NCBI GenBank assembly: GCA_021648845.1
Contig: JAKJHY010000008.1
Span: 62,001 to 126,000, forward strand
Length of the DNA stretch: 64,000 bases
Direction of reading: 5' to 3'
Origin: Mycobacterium sp. MBM
Lineage (GTDB): Bacteria; Actinomycetota; Actinomycetes; Mycobacteriales; Mycobacteriaceae
Positions 17,256 through 25,969 of this stretch are shown piece by piece. The position numbers were made by a program, and so were the translations under genes. Below the pieces are notes generated by a model, which saw only the letters and a list, made by a program, of their open reading frames with translations, had not been told where the DNA came from and did no database searches. How positions within the stretch are numbered: the first letter of the stretch is position 1; every line of letters starts with the position of its first letter.

Positions 17256-18296
17256 ATGACTCCACCCGCCGCGGTCCTCGCCCTGGTCGATGAGCCGACG
17301 CTGCGTGACGATGTCGACCGGGTGGCCGCCGCCGCCGTGGTTGCGGTGGTGCACGCCCATCGGCCGTCCAGTCGCACGGTGTGGACGAGCGCACCGCTGG
17401 TGGTGCTCGATGCCGCGGCCGCCGGCCGGTGCGCACACGACGGCCTTCCCCGCCGAGACCGGGTATTTCTGGTGAGCTCGACCGAACCCGCCGGCGATGA
17501 CTGGAAAGTCGCGGTATCCGTTGGAGCCCAACGGGTTATCCGACTACCCGATCAGGAGGTCGAGCTGATCGAGGCACTGACCGCGGCGGCACAGGGCATC
17601 GGATCCAACACCCGCCGCGGTGCGGTGGTCGCGACCATCGGTGGCTGCGGCGGCGCGGGCGCCTCGCTGTTCGCGGCCGCGTTGGCCCAGTCTGCGCCGA
17701 AAGCACTGCTCGTCGACACCGATCCGTGGGGCGGCGGCCTGGACCTGGCGATGGGGACCGAGAGCGCACCGGGACTGCGCTGGCAGGACCTGACGCTGCG
17801 CGACGGCCGCCTGGGCTTCGACGCGTTACAGGCCGCGCTTCCCCAGCGCCGCGGCGTCACCGTGCTCTCCGGGGGTCGGCACGGCGCCGAGATCGAGGCC
17901 GGTCCGCTGGGCGCGGTCATCGACGCCGGCAGGCAGGCCGGCGTCGCGGTGATCTGCGATGTGCCACGACGCGGCGGCCCCGCCGTCGAGGTCGCACTGG
18001 AGTCCGCGGATCTGGTGGTGACGCTGGTGCCTGCCGATGTCCGTGCCGCGGCGGCCGCCGGAGCTCTCACCGGCTGGGTCCGGACGGTCAACCCGAATAT
18101 CGGTCTGGTGGTGCGAGGCCCGGCGCCCGGTGGGCTGCGCGCCGCCGATATCGCGGCCAGCGTCGGGCTTCCGGTGGTCGCGGCGATGCGGCCGCAGCCC
18201 GGATTGGCCGATGCGATGGAGCGGGGTGGGTTGCGCATGCGGGCTCGGTCTCCGCTGGCGCGGGCCGCGGCGGCGGTGCTGGGACTGCTGTCATGA
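17256..18296 (+). CDS. ssd: CpaE/TadZ-like septum-site determining protein (Ssd), Rv3660c homologue
   Basis: MinD/CpaE-type ATPase family, 346 residues. An N-terminal receiver-like region with a PLVVLDAAAAG strand is followed by a degenerate deviant Walker A (IGGCGGAGASLF: the second Lys/Thr pair is missing). VDTDPWGGGLDLAMG is the switch-like motif. In M. tuberculosis Ssd affects septum formation and stress responses. As the first gene of the Tad cluster it probably positions the secretion machinery, like TadZ. It ends in an ATGA overlap with tadA. Confidence 0.85.
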   Translation: MTPPAAVLALVDEPTLRDDVDRVAAAAVVAVVHAHRPSSRTVWTSAPLVVLDAAAAGRCAHDGLPRRDRVFLVSSTEPAGDDWKVAVSVGAQRVIRLPDQEVELIEALTAAAQGIGSNTRRGAVVATIGGCGGAGASLFAAALAQSAPKALLVDTDPWGGGLDLAMGTESAPGLRWQDLTLRDGRLGFDALQAALPQRRGVTVLSGGRHGAEIEAGPLGAVIDAGRQAGVAVICDVPRRGGPAVEVALESADLVVTLVPADVRAAAAAGALTGWVRTVNPNIGLVVRGPAPGGLRAADIAASVGLPVVAAMRPQPGLADAMERGGLRMRARSPLARAAAAVLGLLS

Positions 18297-19453
18297 CGGG
18301 TTCCCTGATCGACCGGGTTCGGGAACGGCTCGCCGCCGAGCAGGCACCGCTGCATCCCAGCGTCGTCGCCGGGGCGATCCGCGCGGAATCCGGCGGGCTG
18401 CTCGGGGACACCGAGGTGCTCGCCGGGATGCGCGTGCTGCAGACGGAGCTGACCGGTGCGGGCATCCTGGACCCACTGCTGCGCGACCCGGGGACCACCG
18501 ACGTCCTCGTCACCGGTCCCGACTCGGTTTGGGTCGACACAGGAAACGGTTTGCAGCGCAGCGATATCCGATTCGAGGACGAATCGGCGGTGCGCCGGTT
18601 GGCCCAGCGGCTGGCGCTGACGGCGGGCCGCCGGCTCGACGAGAGCCAGCCCTGGGTTGATGGCCAGCTGAGTTGCCTGGGTGCGGATCTGGTTCGGCTG
18701 CACGCGGTGCTGCCACCCGTCGCGGTGGCCGGGACATGCATCTCGTTGCGGGTATTGCGGCCGGCCCGGCAGGATCTCGCGGCACTGATCGGCGCCGGCG
18801 CGATCGCGGCTCCCGCCGCCGATCTGCTGCGCCGCATCATCGCGGCCCGGCTCGCGTTCCTCGTCTGCGGCGGTACCGGGGCGGGTAAGACGACCCTGCT
18901 GTCGGCCGCGCTGGGCACCGTCGACGAGGGGGAGCGCATCGTGTGCGTGGAGGACGCGCCGGAGCTCGCTCCGCGGCATCCGCACGTCGTCAAGTTGGTG
19001 GCTCGGGGTGCCAACGTCGAAGGCGTCGGGGCGGTCACGATCCGCGACCTGATCCGCCAGGCGTTGCGGATGCGTCCCGACCGCATCGTGGTCGGTGAGG
19101 TGCGCGGCGCCGAGGTCATCGACCTGCTCACCGCGCTGAACACCGGCCACGACGGTGGTGCCGGGACCGTGCACGCCAACAGCGCCGCCGAGGTGCCGGC
19201 CCGGCTGGAGGCGCTGGCCGGTCTCGGTGGTCTGGACCGCGCGGGGCTGCACAGCCAGCTGGCCGCCGCGGTGCACGTGGTGCTGCACGTGGGGCGCGGC
19301 CCGGACGGTAGGCGGCGGCTCACCGAGATAGCGGTGCTCGACCGCGGACCGCAGGGCTGGGTGAGCGTGCAGACCGCCTGGCATGCCGATCGTGGATTCG
19401 ATTGTGGCGCCGATCAACTGGTAGGCATGCTGGACGTGCGGAGTCGGCGGTGA
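18293..19453 (+). CDS. tadA: TadA/CpaF-type secretion ATPase, Rv3659c homologue
   Basis: Type II/IV secretion ATPase of 386 residues driving Flp-pilus-like assembly. Walker A GGTGAGKTT is at residues 193-201. The Asp box CVEDAPEL, the Walker B-like RPDRIVVGEVRG and the His box GTVHANSA are all present, so the ATPase looks intact. The ATG at 18293 overlaps the ssd stop (ATGA), and its own stop overlaps tadB (GTGA). Cytoplasmic, acting with the two TadB/TadC-like membrane proteins that follow. Confidence 0.92.
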   Translation: MTGSLIDRVRERLAAEQAPLHPSVVAGAIRAESGGLLGDTEVLAGMRVLQTELTGAGILDPLLRDPGTTDVLVTGPDSVWVDTGNGLQRSDIRFEDESAVRRLAQRLALTAGRRLDESQPWVDGQLSCLGADLVRLHAVLPPVAVAGTCISLRVLRPARQDLAALIGAGAIAAPAADLLRRIIAARLAFLVCGGTGAGKTTLLSAALGTVDEGERIVCVEDAPELAPRHPHVVKLVARGANVEGVGAVTIRDLIRQALRMRPDRIVVGEVRGAEVIDLLTALNTGHDGGAGTVHANSAAEVPARLEALAGLGGLDRAGLHSQLAAAVHVVLHVGRGPDGRRRLTEIAVLDRGPQGWVSVQTAWHADRGFDCGADQLVGMLDVRSRR

Positions 19454-20232
19454 CGGCCGCGGCGGTGCTGTTGGCCGCGGCGCTGCTGGCGCGGCCGGCT
19501 CCGGCGCGAGCCCGGCTGGCGCGCCCGGGCCGGTCGGCCGCGCTGCCGACTCGGGTGCTGTGGTGGGCGGCCGTTCCGCCCGCCCTGATCGCCGTCGCTG
19601 TGGTGGAGCCGACCGTGATGATGGCGGTCGCGGTCCTGGCCGGTACGCTCGCCGTCCGCGGCCGCGCGGCGGGGGCGCGTCGGCGGCGGTGTGCCGAAGC
19701 CGCCGCATTGCGGGACGGGTTGGACATTCTGGCCGGTGAGCTGCGGGCCGGCGCGCATCCGGTGGCGGCCTTCCAGGCGGCAGGCACCGAGGTCGGCGCC
19801 GAGGTGGGTGGGCGGTTGCAGATGGTGGCCGCGCGTGGACGCCTCGGTGCCGATGTCGGCGCCGGACTTCAGGCGGTGTCGGCGGCATCCGCACAGCCGC
19901 AGGCCTGGGAACGGCTGGCGGTGTGCTGGCGGTTGGCGCAGTCACACGGGCTGGCCATCGCCACCTTGATGAAAGCCGCCCAGCACGACATCGTCGAGCG
20001 GGAGCGGTTCCGGGCACGGGTCGATGCCGGGCTGGCGGGCGCGCGGACCACGGCTGCGGTGCTGGCCGGGATGCCGCTGCTGGGCATCGCACTGGGCCAG
20101 GCCATCGGCGCGGACCCGGTCGCGTTCCTGTTCTCCGGCGGAGCCGGTGGTGTGCTGCTGGTGATCGGGATCGCCCTGTCCTGCCTGGGACTGTGCTGGT
20201 CAGACCGTATCGTCACGGGACTACCCAGATGA
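19450..20232 (+). CDS. tadB: TadB-like type II secretion F-domain membrane protein, Rv3658c homologue
   Basis: A 260-residue inner-membrane platform protein. N-terminal hydrophobic segments lie at about residues 3-13 and 37-60. A cytoplasmic helical GspF-like domain (LRDGLDILAGELRAGAHPVAAF) follows, and two C-terminal membrane segments (VLAGMPLLGIALGQAIG and GVLLVIGIALSCLGL) close the chain. The GTG start overlaps the tadA stop, and the stop overlaps the next gene (ATGA). Confidence 0.85.
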   Translation: MTAAAVLLAAALLARPAPARARLARPGRSAALPTRVLWWAAVPPALIAVAVVEPTVMMAVAVLAGTLAVRGRAAGARRRRCAEAAALRDGLDILAGELRAGAHPVAAFQAAGTEVGAEVGGRLQMVAARGRLGADVGAGLQAVSAASAQPQAWERLAVCWRLAQSHGLAIATLMKAAQHDIVERERFRARVDAGLAGARTTAAVLAGMPLLGIALGQAIGADPVAFLFSGGAGGVLLVIGIALSCLGLCWSDRIVTGLPR

Positions 20233-20789
20233 GTTGGGCCGCTGTGCTGCTTGCCGCCGCGCTGATGGTGGGCGCCGGGCCGGTCAGGCTGCGCCCGACC
20301 GGTGCCGGCGAGGCCGCACCGGTACCGCAACGGGCTGATCCGCTGGCCGCGGCATCCTGCTTCGACGTGTTCGCCGCCTGTCTGGCTGCGGGAATGGCGA
20401 CCGCCTCGGCCGCGGCCGCCGCCGCGGACCTGGCGCCACCGGCGCTCGCCGAGCAGCTTCGACGGGCCGCGCACCTGCTGGCGCTCGGCGCCGAACCCGA
20501 CCGCGCCTGGGCAGATCCGGGTGCGGCGGGCGACCGGCACGGCGCGATACTGGCCCGACTGGCGCGCCGGTCGGCGCACTCCGGCGCCGCGCTCGCGAGC
20601 AGCGTCGCCGAGCTGGCAGACCAGGTCCGCATCGATGCCGGTGCCGCGGCCGACGCCGCCGCGGAACGGGCCGCGGTGCTGATCGCCGGTCCGCTGGGGC
20701 TCTGCTACCTGCCGGCCTTCATATGCCTGGGAATCGTCCCGGTGGTCGCCGGACTGGCCGGCGACCTGATGTGGTCAGGACTGTGGTGA
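20229..20789 (+). CDS. tadC: TadC-like membrane protein, Rv3657c homologue
   Basis: A 186-residue Ala-rich membrane protein. An N-terminal hydrophobic stretch is followed by a short GspF-like helical region (CFDVFAACLAAGMATASAAAAA) and a C-terminal membrane segment (GLCYLPAFICLGIVPVVAGL). It is shorter than classical TadC, as in other mycobacteria. The ATG overlaps the tadB stop. Confidence 0.83.
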   Translation: MSWAAVLLAAALMVGAGPVRLRPTGAGEAAPVPQRADPLAAASCFDVFAACLAAGMATASAAAAAADLAPPALAEQLRRAAHLLALGAEPDRAWADPGAAGDRHGAILARLARRSAHSGAALASSVAELADQVRIDAGAAADAAAERAAVLIAGPLGLCYLPAFICLGIVPVVAGLAGDLMWSGLW

Positions 20790-20804
20790 AAGGGAATAGC
20801 GCAC

Positions 20805-21005
20805 ATGCACAACATCATTCGCGACTTGCAGGCACGGCTCATGATTGTGGTGGGGGACGAGTCCGGCATGAGCACCGTGGAATACGCGATCGGGACCATC
20901 GCCGCGGCGGCGTTCGGTGCGATCCTGTACACGGTGGTGACCGGGGACTCCATCGTCAACGCCCTGTCCAACATCATCACCCGCGCGCTCAACACCAATG
21001 TCTGA
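20805..21005 (+). CDS. flp: Flp-type prepilin, Rv3656c homologue
   Basis: A 66-residue type IVb pilin-like protein (DUF4244). The leader ends ESG, then MSTVEYAIGTIAAAAFGAIL begins the hydrophobic helix with Glu at mature position 5, the hallmark of prepilin processing. AAAGGGA upstream serves as ribosome binding site. No prepilin peptidase or secretin gene is visible in this cluster, so processing would depend on an enzyme encoded elsewhere. Confidence 0.88.
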   Translation: MHNIIRDLQARLMIVVGDESGMSTVEYAIGTIAAAAFGAILYTVVTGDSIVNALSNIITRALNTNV

Positions 21006-21325
21006 GCGCTGATACCGGTGCGGTCACCGTCGAGGCGGCGTTCGCGATCGCCGTACTGGTATCGGTTCTGGTGGTCTGCCTCGCCGGCCTCAACGCGGCG
21101 GTGCTGCAGATCCGGTGCATCGACGCCGCCCGCGAGGCCGCCCGGCTCGCGGCCCGCGGCGATGACGGACTCGCGGCCGCACACCGGGTCGCCCCGGCCG
21201 GTGCGGTGGTCTCGCTCCACCGCGAGGGTGGCCTGCTGGTCGCCAGGGTCAGCACGAAATCTCAACTGCTGCCCGGGATCACCATCGCCGCCGAGGCCGT
21301 GTCAGCATCCGAGTCGGGCCGGTGA
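21002..21325 (+). CDS. TadE-like pseudopilin, Rv3655c homologue, probable CTG start
   Basis: About 107 residues with the TadE signature DTGAVTVEAAFAIAVLV (Glu within the hydrophobic segment), then QIRCIDAAREAARLAARGD. No ATG, GTG or TTG lies in frame between the pilin gene and the conserved region. A CTG at 21002 overlaps the pilin stop as CTGA, mirroring the ATGA/GTGA overlaps of the genes before it, so CTG is the best start. A frameshift-coupled start is the alternative. Membrane or exported. Confidence 0.72.
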   Translation: MSADTGAVTVEAAFAIAVLVSVLVVCLAGLNAAVLQIRCIDAAREAARLAARGDDGLAAAHRVAPAGAVVSLHREGGLLVARVSTKSQLLPGITIAAEAVSASESGR

Positions 21326-21329
21326 GGAC

Positions 21330-21662
21330 ACCGGATCGGCGAGCCTGGTTGCCGTCGCCATGGTGATGGTGTTGCTGGCCGTGACGGCCGGGGTGGCGGT
21401 ACTGGGGTCGGTGGTGATCGCGCGCCACCGCGCCCAGTCCGCGGCCGACCTGGCCGCCCTGGCGGCGGCCGCAGACCTGCTATCCGGACATCAGATCGCC
21501 TGTGGCCGCGCGGTATCGGTGGCCAACGCGATGGGCGCGACTGTCACCGATTGCGCGGTCGACGGGCTGGACACCGTCATCGCCGTTGCGGTCGATGCGG
21601 GTGTGCACGGGTGGCGTGCCTCCGCGCGGGCTCGGGCCGGACCGGGCCGGCCGGAGAACTGA
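21330..21662 (+). CDS. TadG/Rv3654c-like helical exported protein, start unclear
   Basis: The conserved block begins DTGSASLVAVAMVMVLLAVTAG (from about 21330) and continues through a hydrophobic segment into IARHRAQSAADLAALAAAADL, typical of the Rv3654c/TadE-like helicase-neighbour family. There is no usual start codon before the conserved DTGSAS. A GTG at 21322 overlaps the preceding stop but is out of frame, and the first in-frame ATG is 21360, inside the membrane segment. A +1/-1 shift from the GTGA overlap or a very short non-canonical start would explain this. Function is unknown. Confidence 0.6.
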   Translation, partial: TGSASLVAVAMVMVLLAVTAGVAVLGSVVIARHRAQSAADLAALAAAADLLSGHQIACGRAVSVANAMGATVTDCAVDGLDTVIAVAVDAGVHGWRASARARAGPGRPEN

Positions 21663-21668
21663 ACCGGC

Positions 21669-22763
21669 TCAATCCGCTGATTTGCCCTTCCGCAGTCTCG
21701 ATTTCAGGCTGGCGCGCCCGTGACTGTCGGCGTGGTCGGAGACCAAAGCGCCGCGCTGGGACTCGGCGAGCTCCTCCTCGGTGGGCAACCGCATCGACAG
21801 CAACGCGGCGTAGGTGTCATCGTCGAGTTCGACCCTGTTGGCCGTGACGTGAATCGGGGTGTAGCCGCCGCCGAGGGCCGGCAGCCGCAACACCCGGGCG
21901 GCCGGCCCGCGCGCGAAGTCTTCCATCATGGCCGCGACCACCCGGTCGTCGGCCGGATCGACGGCCGGTTCGCCACGTTCGCGGGCGCGCCAATCGTAGT
22001 GCGGGCTCGGCCGGTCCAGCCATTTGAGCAGCCGCCAATGCTTCATATCGACCAGCGCGCGATGCACGCCGGGCGCGGCCAACCCGTTGAGGATCCGCTG
22101 GGCCAGATCGTCGGGGCGTACCACCGGCCCCTCGCGCACGCTGCGCCAATTCATCGCCCGGCAGATCAGCCGTTCGCTGCCGTCGGCCTGCTGCTCCTGG
22201 ACCGCCCGGGCGACGAACCCGACGGTGATCGGCTGTCCCTGGTAATCGGTCACATTCCAGGTGCTGCACAGGGTGTTGCCCGGTTCGGCCCGGATCACCA
22301 TCGACAGCACCTTGGACTCGTTGGCATTGAGCTCGCGGGCGGGAAGATCCTCGGCGAAGGCCCTGCCGTGGGTGGCCTCGGTGGCGATATCGCGCCCGGC
22401 GTTGGCCAGCGATTCGGGGGTGTCGGTGGCCACCCCGGACGTCAGATCCCATTTGAGGGGGCCCGGGATCGGGCGCGGGGGCGGCTCGGCATCCGGCGGT
22501 CCGATCCACAGATGTACGCCGTGGATCACCCCGTCGGACATGTGCACGACCTCGGTACGGATCACGCGGTCGTGCTTGGGCGTGATGATGCTCAATGCGT
22601 GCCCGGCCCGCACGGTTTCCCCGATGGCCGACTGAATGGCCATCAGATGCGGATTACGCCGCAAGAAGCTGCTGGTCGGCACCAGGTTCTTGGTCCGCGG
22701 CCCTTGCGCGACAACGACAGGTTCATCCCCGAGTGTCTCCACGAGCAACCAGTCGTGGTCCAT
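21669..22763 (-). CDS. PAS/GAF-like protein, Rv3651 homologue
   Basis: A 364-residue soluble protein starting MDHDWLLVETLGDEPVVVAQG. The M. tuberculosis homologue is known for tandem PAS/GAF-type sensory folds, but its ligand is unknown. A central PAS-like stretch NTLCSTWNVTDYQGQPITVGF and RAMNWRSVREG are visible. The basic C-terminal tail (GRASLKSRLRKGKSAD) is unusual. A consensus-like -10 TACAAT lies 83 nt upstream of the ATG, leaving a real 5' leader, unlike many neighbours. Confidence 0.82.
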   Translation of the reverse strand: MDHDWLLVETLGDEPVVVAQGPRTKNLVPTSSFLRRNPHLMAIQSAIGETVRAGHALSIITPKHDRVIRTEVVHMSDGVIHGVHLWIGPPDAEPPPRPIPGPLKWDLTSGVATDTPESLANAGRDIATEATHGRAFAEDLPARELNANESKVLSMVIRAEPGNTLCSTWNVTDYQGQPITVGFVARAVQEQQADGSERLICRAMNWRSVREGPVVRPDDLAQRILNGLAAPGVHRALVDMKHWRLLKWLDRPSPHYDWRARERGEPAVDPADDRVVAAMMEDFARGPAARVLRLPALGGGYTPIHVTANRVELDDDTYAALLSMRLPTEEELAESQRGALVSDHADSHGRASLKSRLRKGKSAD

Positions 22764-23058
22764 GCCGGCAGTTTAGCTGGCGTGCGGGCCGCTACCCGCG
22801 GTATTTCCCGCTGCGGAATCCGTCGGACAGCCCGGATGGACCACCATTGTAAGACCGCTCAGGGCGGCTGAACGCACCAATTCTGAGTTGCCGATCACCG
22901 CTGCGAAAAGGTATTTTCCCCTCTGCGCCCGGTTTTCCGGGGTTGAGAACGGATCGCGTTGTCCGACCGTTTTGTCGCGAAGCCTGGGGGCTCGGCGTCG
23001 CTGGTGTCGGCGCATTGCTGGACATGGCGGTCGGCGAGGGGTGGACCGCTGCGCGGTA
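22764..23058. other. Intergenic region between two minus-strand genes
   Basis: 295 bp of lower GC content than its surroundings. Apart from the TACAAT box at 22846-22851 no gene, hairpin terminator or repeat was seen. Confidence 0.5.
22846..22851 (-). promoter_or_regulatory. -10 box upstream of the Rv3651 homologue
   Basis: TACAAT on the minus strand (5 of 6 to TATAAT). No convincing -35. Leader of about 75 nt. Confidence 0.4.
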
Positions 23059-25407
23059 TCAGTGCCGCGCCAGCGCGTCGAGCACCAGGCGCAGCACCCG
23101 CACCGCACCGCCCTTGTCCAGCGGATCGTTGCCGTTGCCGCACTTGGGTGACTGCACGCACGACGGGCAACCGGCGGGGCACTCGCAGGCCTCGATGGCT
23201 GACGCGGTCGCCGACCACCATGTCTGGAGCTGCCGGAAGCCACGGTCGGCGAACCCGGCCCCGCCCGGGTAGCCGTCGTAGACGAAGATCGTCGGCAGTC
23301 CAGCCAGTGCGCCGAGCCCGGGTCCAGCGGCGGTCGACACCCCGCCGATATCGCCGCGGTCGCAGCTGGCCACCAGTGGCAGCAGCCCGATCGCCGCATG
23401 TTCGGCGGCGTGCAGTGCACCGGGCACCGAGAGCGCCTCGATACCGTTGTCGGCCAACGCTTCCGGGGTGATCGTGCACATCACCGCGACGGTTTGCAGG
23501 GTTCGGGTCGGCATGTCCAGTTCGACGAAGTCGATGACCTCGCCGTCGACGGCACGCCGCAGGTAGCCGGTCACGGTGTTCGACACCGCCACCGGAACCA
23601 CGCCGACGGTGACCGGCCCGTGGCCGTACAGTTCGCCCTCACCGGTGACCGCGATATCGGTCAGCTCACGCGCGGACGTGGTGTAGCCGGGGTCCCCGGC
23701 GTGCACCAGGGCGATACCGTCTTCGAAATTCAGTGCGTCGACCAGGTAGGTCTCGCCCTGATGCAGGTAGACCGCGCCGGGGTGCACGGCCGCGGCGGCC
23801 TGCCCGGTCCCCGTGGTGCCCAGCACGCGGCCGGTGCCGGTTTCAAGGATGGCGATCTGTCCGCCCGACGAGCCGCGGATGTCGACCGCCGGGTGCGGAT
23901 CGATCCCGGCGGCGGGGAAGTACCCGCCGGGCCTGCGTCGCAGCAGACCGTCGTCGATCAGCGCGGCCGCCACCGACTCGGCGTCCCACCTGCGCACCTC
24001 GGCATCGGTGAGCGGCAGTTCGGTGGCCGCGCACAGCAGCTGGGGGCCGAGCACGTAGGGATTGCGCGGGTCGATCACCACGCGCTCGATCGGCTTGTTC
24101 AACAGCGCCTGCGGATGATGGACCAGGTAGGTGTCCAGCGGGTCATCGCGGGCGATCAACACGATCAGCGCGCTCTGCCCGCGCCGACCCGACCGCCCGG
24201 CCTGCTGCCAGAACGAGGTGACGGTCCCTGGGAAGCCGGCCAACACCACCGCGTCGAGTCCGGCGATGTCCACCCCGAGCTCGAGGGCGTTGGTGGTGGC
24301 CAGGCCGCGCAGTTCGCCGTCGGACAGTGCCCGCTCCAGCGTCCGGCGATCCTCGGCAAGGTAGCCCGCGCGGTAGGAGGCGACCTGCTCGGCCAGCTCG
24401 GGGGCCACCTGCTCCAGGCGGGTCCGCGCCCCGAGCGCGGTCAGTTCCGCGCCGCGGCGTGACCGCACAAAGGTCAGGGTGCGGGCCCCCTCGGCCACCA
24501 GATCGGCCATCACCCGGGCGGCTTCCGCGCCGGCCGAACGGCGCACCGGTGCACCATTCTCCCCGACCAGGTCCCCCAGCAGCGCCGGTTCCCACAGTGC
24601 CACCGTTCGCCGGCCCTGCGGCGAGCCGTCCTCGGTGACCGCGGCGACGGTCTGACCGATCAGCTCGGCGGCCGTCTCGGCGGGAGCCGCGGTGGTGGCA
24701 CTGGCGAAGAAGACCGTCGGCGTGCCCGAATACCGCTCGCACAGCCGCAGCAACCGGCGCAACACCATTGCCACATTCGAGCCGAAAATGCCGCGGTAGT
24801 AGTGGCATTCGTCGACCACGATGAACCGCAGGTTGCGCAGGAACACGGCCCATTTGGCATGGTTGCGCAGCAGCGACAGGTGAATCATGTCCGGGTTGGA
24901 GAAGATCCATCGAGACCGTTCGCGGGCGAAGCGGCGCAGGTCGGCGGTCGCGTCCCCGTCGTAGGCGCTGGGGGCGGCGTCGCGCAGGTTCGGCACCGCA
25001 TCGGTGAGCGCCTGGGCGGCGCGCAGCTGATCGTGGCCGAGGGCCTTGGTGGGGGACAGATACAGCGCGCGCGCCCGCGGGTCGGCGGCCAGTGCGGTCA
25101 GTATCGGCAGCTGGTATCCCAGCGATTTACCCGACGCGGTGCCGGTGCACAGCACGACATGTCGTCCGGCGTGTGCCAGCTCCGCGGCGGCCGCCTGGTG
25201 CGACCAGGGGGTGCTGATACCCCGGTCGGCGAACGCGGCGACGACGTCGGGATCGGCCCAGTGCGGCCAGTCCCGATGCTCGCTGCGCCGCGCCGGCAGG
25301 TCTTCGACGTGGCGTATCGGATGCTCGTCGGCCGCGGTGCCCTCCAGCGCACGCGACAGCAGGTCCCGGCCGAATTCGGACCCGGAACGCGCCGCGGAAC
25401 CAGACAA
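23059..25407 (-). CDS. DEAD/DEAH-box helicase with C-terminal DUF1998 (MrfA/YprA type), Rv3649 homologue
   Basis: Superfamily 2 helicase of 782 residues. Q-motif region TPWSHQAAAAEL, Walker A CTGTASGKSLGYQLP, VDECHYYRGIFGSN (DECH box), SATT and the helicase C motif QQAGRSGRRGQSAL are present. The C-terminal DUF1998 has four cysteines (CECPAGCPSC...CG), a probable Zn site. B. subtilis MrfA with the same architecture repairs mitomycin C damage, and a DNA-repair role here is inferred. The TTG at 25407 has AAGGTG upstream. No exonuclease partner (MrfB) is visible nearby. Confidence 0.9.
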   Translation of the reverse strand: MSGSAARSGSEFGRDLLSRALEGTAADEHPIRHVEDLPARRSEHRDWPHWADPDVVAAFADRGISTPWSHQAAAAELAHAGRHVVLCTGTASGKSLGYQLPILTALAADPRARALYLSPTKALGHDQLRAAQALTDAVPNLRDAAPSAYDGDATADLRRFARERSRWIFSNPDMIHLSLLRNHAKWAVFLRNLRFIVVDECHYYRGIFGSNVAMVLRRLLRLCERYSGTPTVFFASATTAAPAETAAELIGQTVAAVTEDGSPQGRRTVALWEPALLGDLVGENGAPVRRSAGAEAARVMADLVAEGARTLTFVRSRRGAELTALGARTRLEQVAPELAEQVASYRAGYLAEDRRTLERALSDGELRGLATTNALELGVDIAGLDAVVLAGFPGTVTSFWQQAGRSGRRGQSALIVLIARDDPLDTYLVHHPQALLNKPIERVVIDPRNPYVLGPQLLCAATELPLTDAEVRRWDAESVAAALIDDGLLRRRPGGYFPAAGIDPHPAVDIRGSSGGQIAILETGTGRVLGTTGTGQAAAAVHPGAVYLHQGETYLVDALNFEDGIALVHAGDPGYTTSARELTDIAVTGEGELYGHGPVTVGVVPVAVSNTVTGYLRRAVDGEVIDFVELDMPTRTLQTVAVMCTITPEALADNGIEALSVPGALHAAEHAAIGLLPLVASCDRGDIGGVSTAAGPGLGALAGLPTIFVYDGYPGGAGFADRGFRQLQTWWSATASAIEACECPAGCPSCVQSPKCGNGNDPLDKGGAVRVLRLVLDALARH

Positions 25408-25692
25408 CTGTCACCTTTCGTGATCACCGGAGTGTGTACCCAGGTGAATTGTTAACTACATGATCATTTCCGAGACTGTCGCTGGAGCCTTGAACGTGGT
25501 TGACTAAAGGTGGTCGCAGCTTCTGTGTTCGTGTTTCAGCACCCGCAGGATCGAACGTTGCGATCGCGGTTCCTGCGAGGTTGTAGGTCGGGTTGAGTTC
25601 CGGCGACACACGCGTTGGTATGGCGGTCGGAACGGGCCCGGTACACCGGAAGTCGGTGAACCGCACCCGGTAAGAGAAGGAATGTACGAGAG
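25408..25692. other. Intergenic region and 5' leader of cspA
   Basis: 285 bp between divergent genes. Long leaders are common for cold-shock genes. I saw no clear -35/-10 pair or strong hairpin. Confidence 0.4.
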
Positions 25693-25896
25693 ATGCCACA
25701 GGGAACTGTGAAGTGGTTCAACGCGGAGAAGGGCTTCGGCTTCATCGCCCCCGAGGACGGCTCCGCTGACGTGTTTGTCCACTACACGGAGATCCAGGGG
25801 TCGGGCTTCCGCACCCTGGAGGAGAACCAGAAGGTCGAGTTCGAGGTCGGCCAGAGCCCCAAGGGGCCGCAGGCCACCGGCGTCCGCGCCGTCTGA
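25693..25896 (+). CDS. cspA: Cold-shock protein CspA (Rv3648c homologue)
   Basis: A 67-residue OB-fold nucleic-acid chaperone. RNP1 KGFGFI and RNP2 VFVHY are intact in [20 protein letters not shown]... The length is exactly that of the family. The start is unambiguous. A clean intrinsic terminator follows 18 bp after the stop, so it is monocistronic. Confidence 0.98.
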   Translation: MPQGTVKWFNAEKGFGFIAPEDGSADVFVHYTEIQGSGFRTLEENQKVEFEVGQSPKGPQATGVRAV

Positions 25897-25913
25897 GTCA
25901 TCGCACCAGGAGG

Positions 25914-25941
25914 ACACCCCCGGCCCCGCCGGGGGTGTTTT
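25914..25941 (+). terminator. Intrinsic terminator of cspA
   Basis: Perfect 10-bp stem ACACCCCCGG / CCGGGGGTGT around a 5-nt loop, with TTTT at 25938-25941. Confidence 0.85.
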
Positions 25942-25956
25942 CGTATCGGACGCCGT

Positions 25957-25962
25957 TAGTGT
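25957..25962 (+). promoter_or_regulatory. -10 box of the Rv3647c homologue, leaderless
   Basis: TAGTGT followed by 7 nt and the GTG at 25970. Same hexamer and context as the holB promoter at 31134. Confidence 0.5.
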
Positions 25963-25969
25963 CGTGCGT

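Noticed and set aside
17552..20092. 846-codon open frame on the minus strand
   Set aside because: It is antisense to the ssd-tadA-tadB genes, has low-complexity Arg/Pro/Ala composition and no domain. Long shadows are expected at this GC content.
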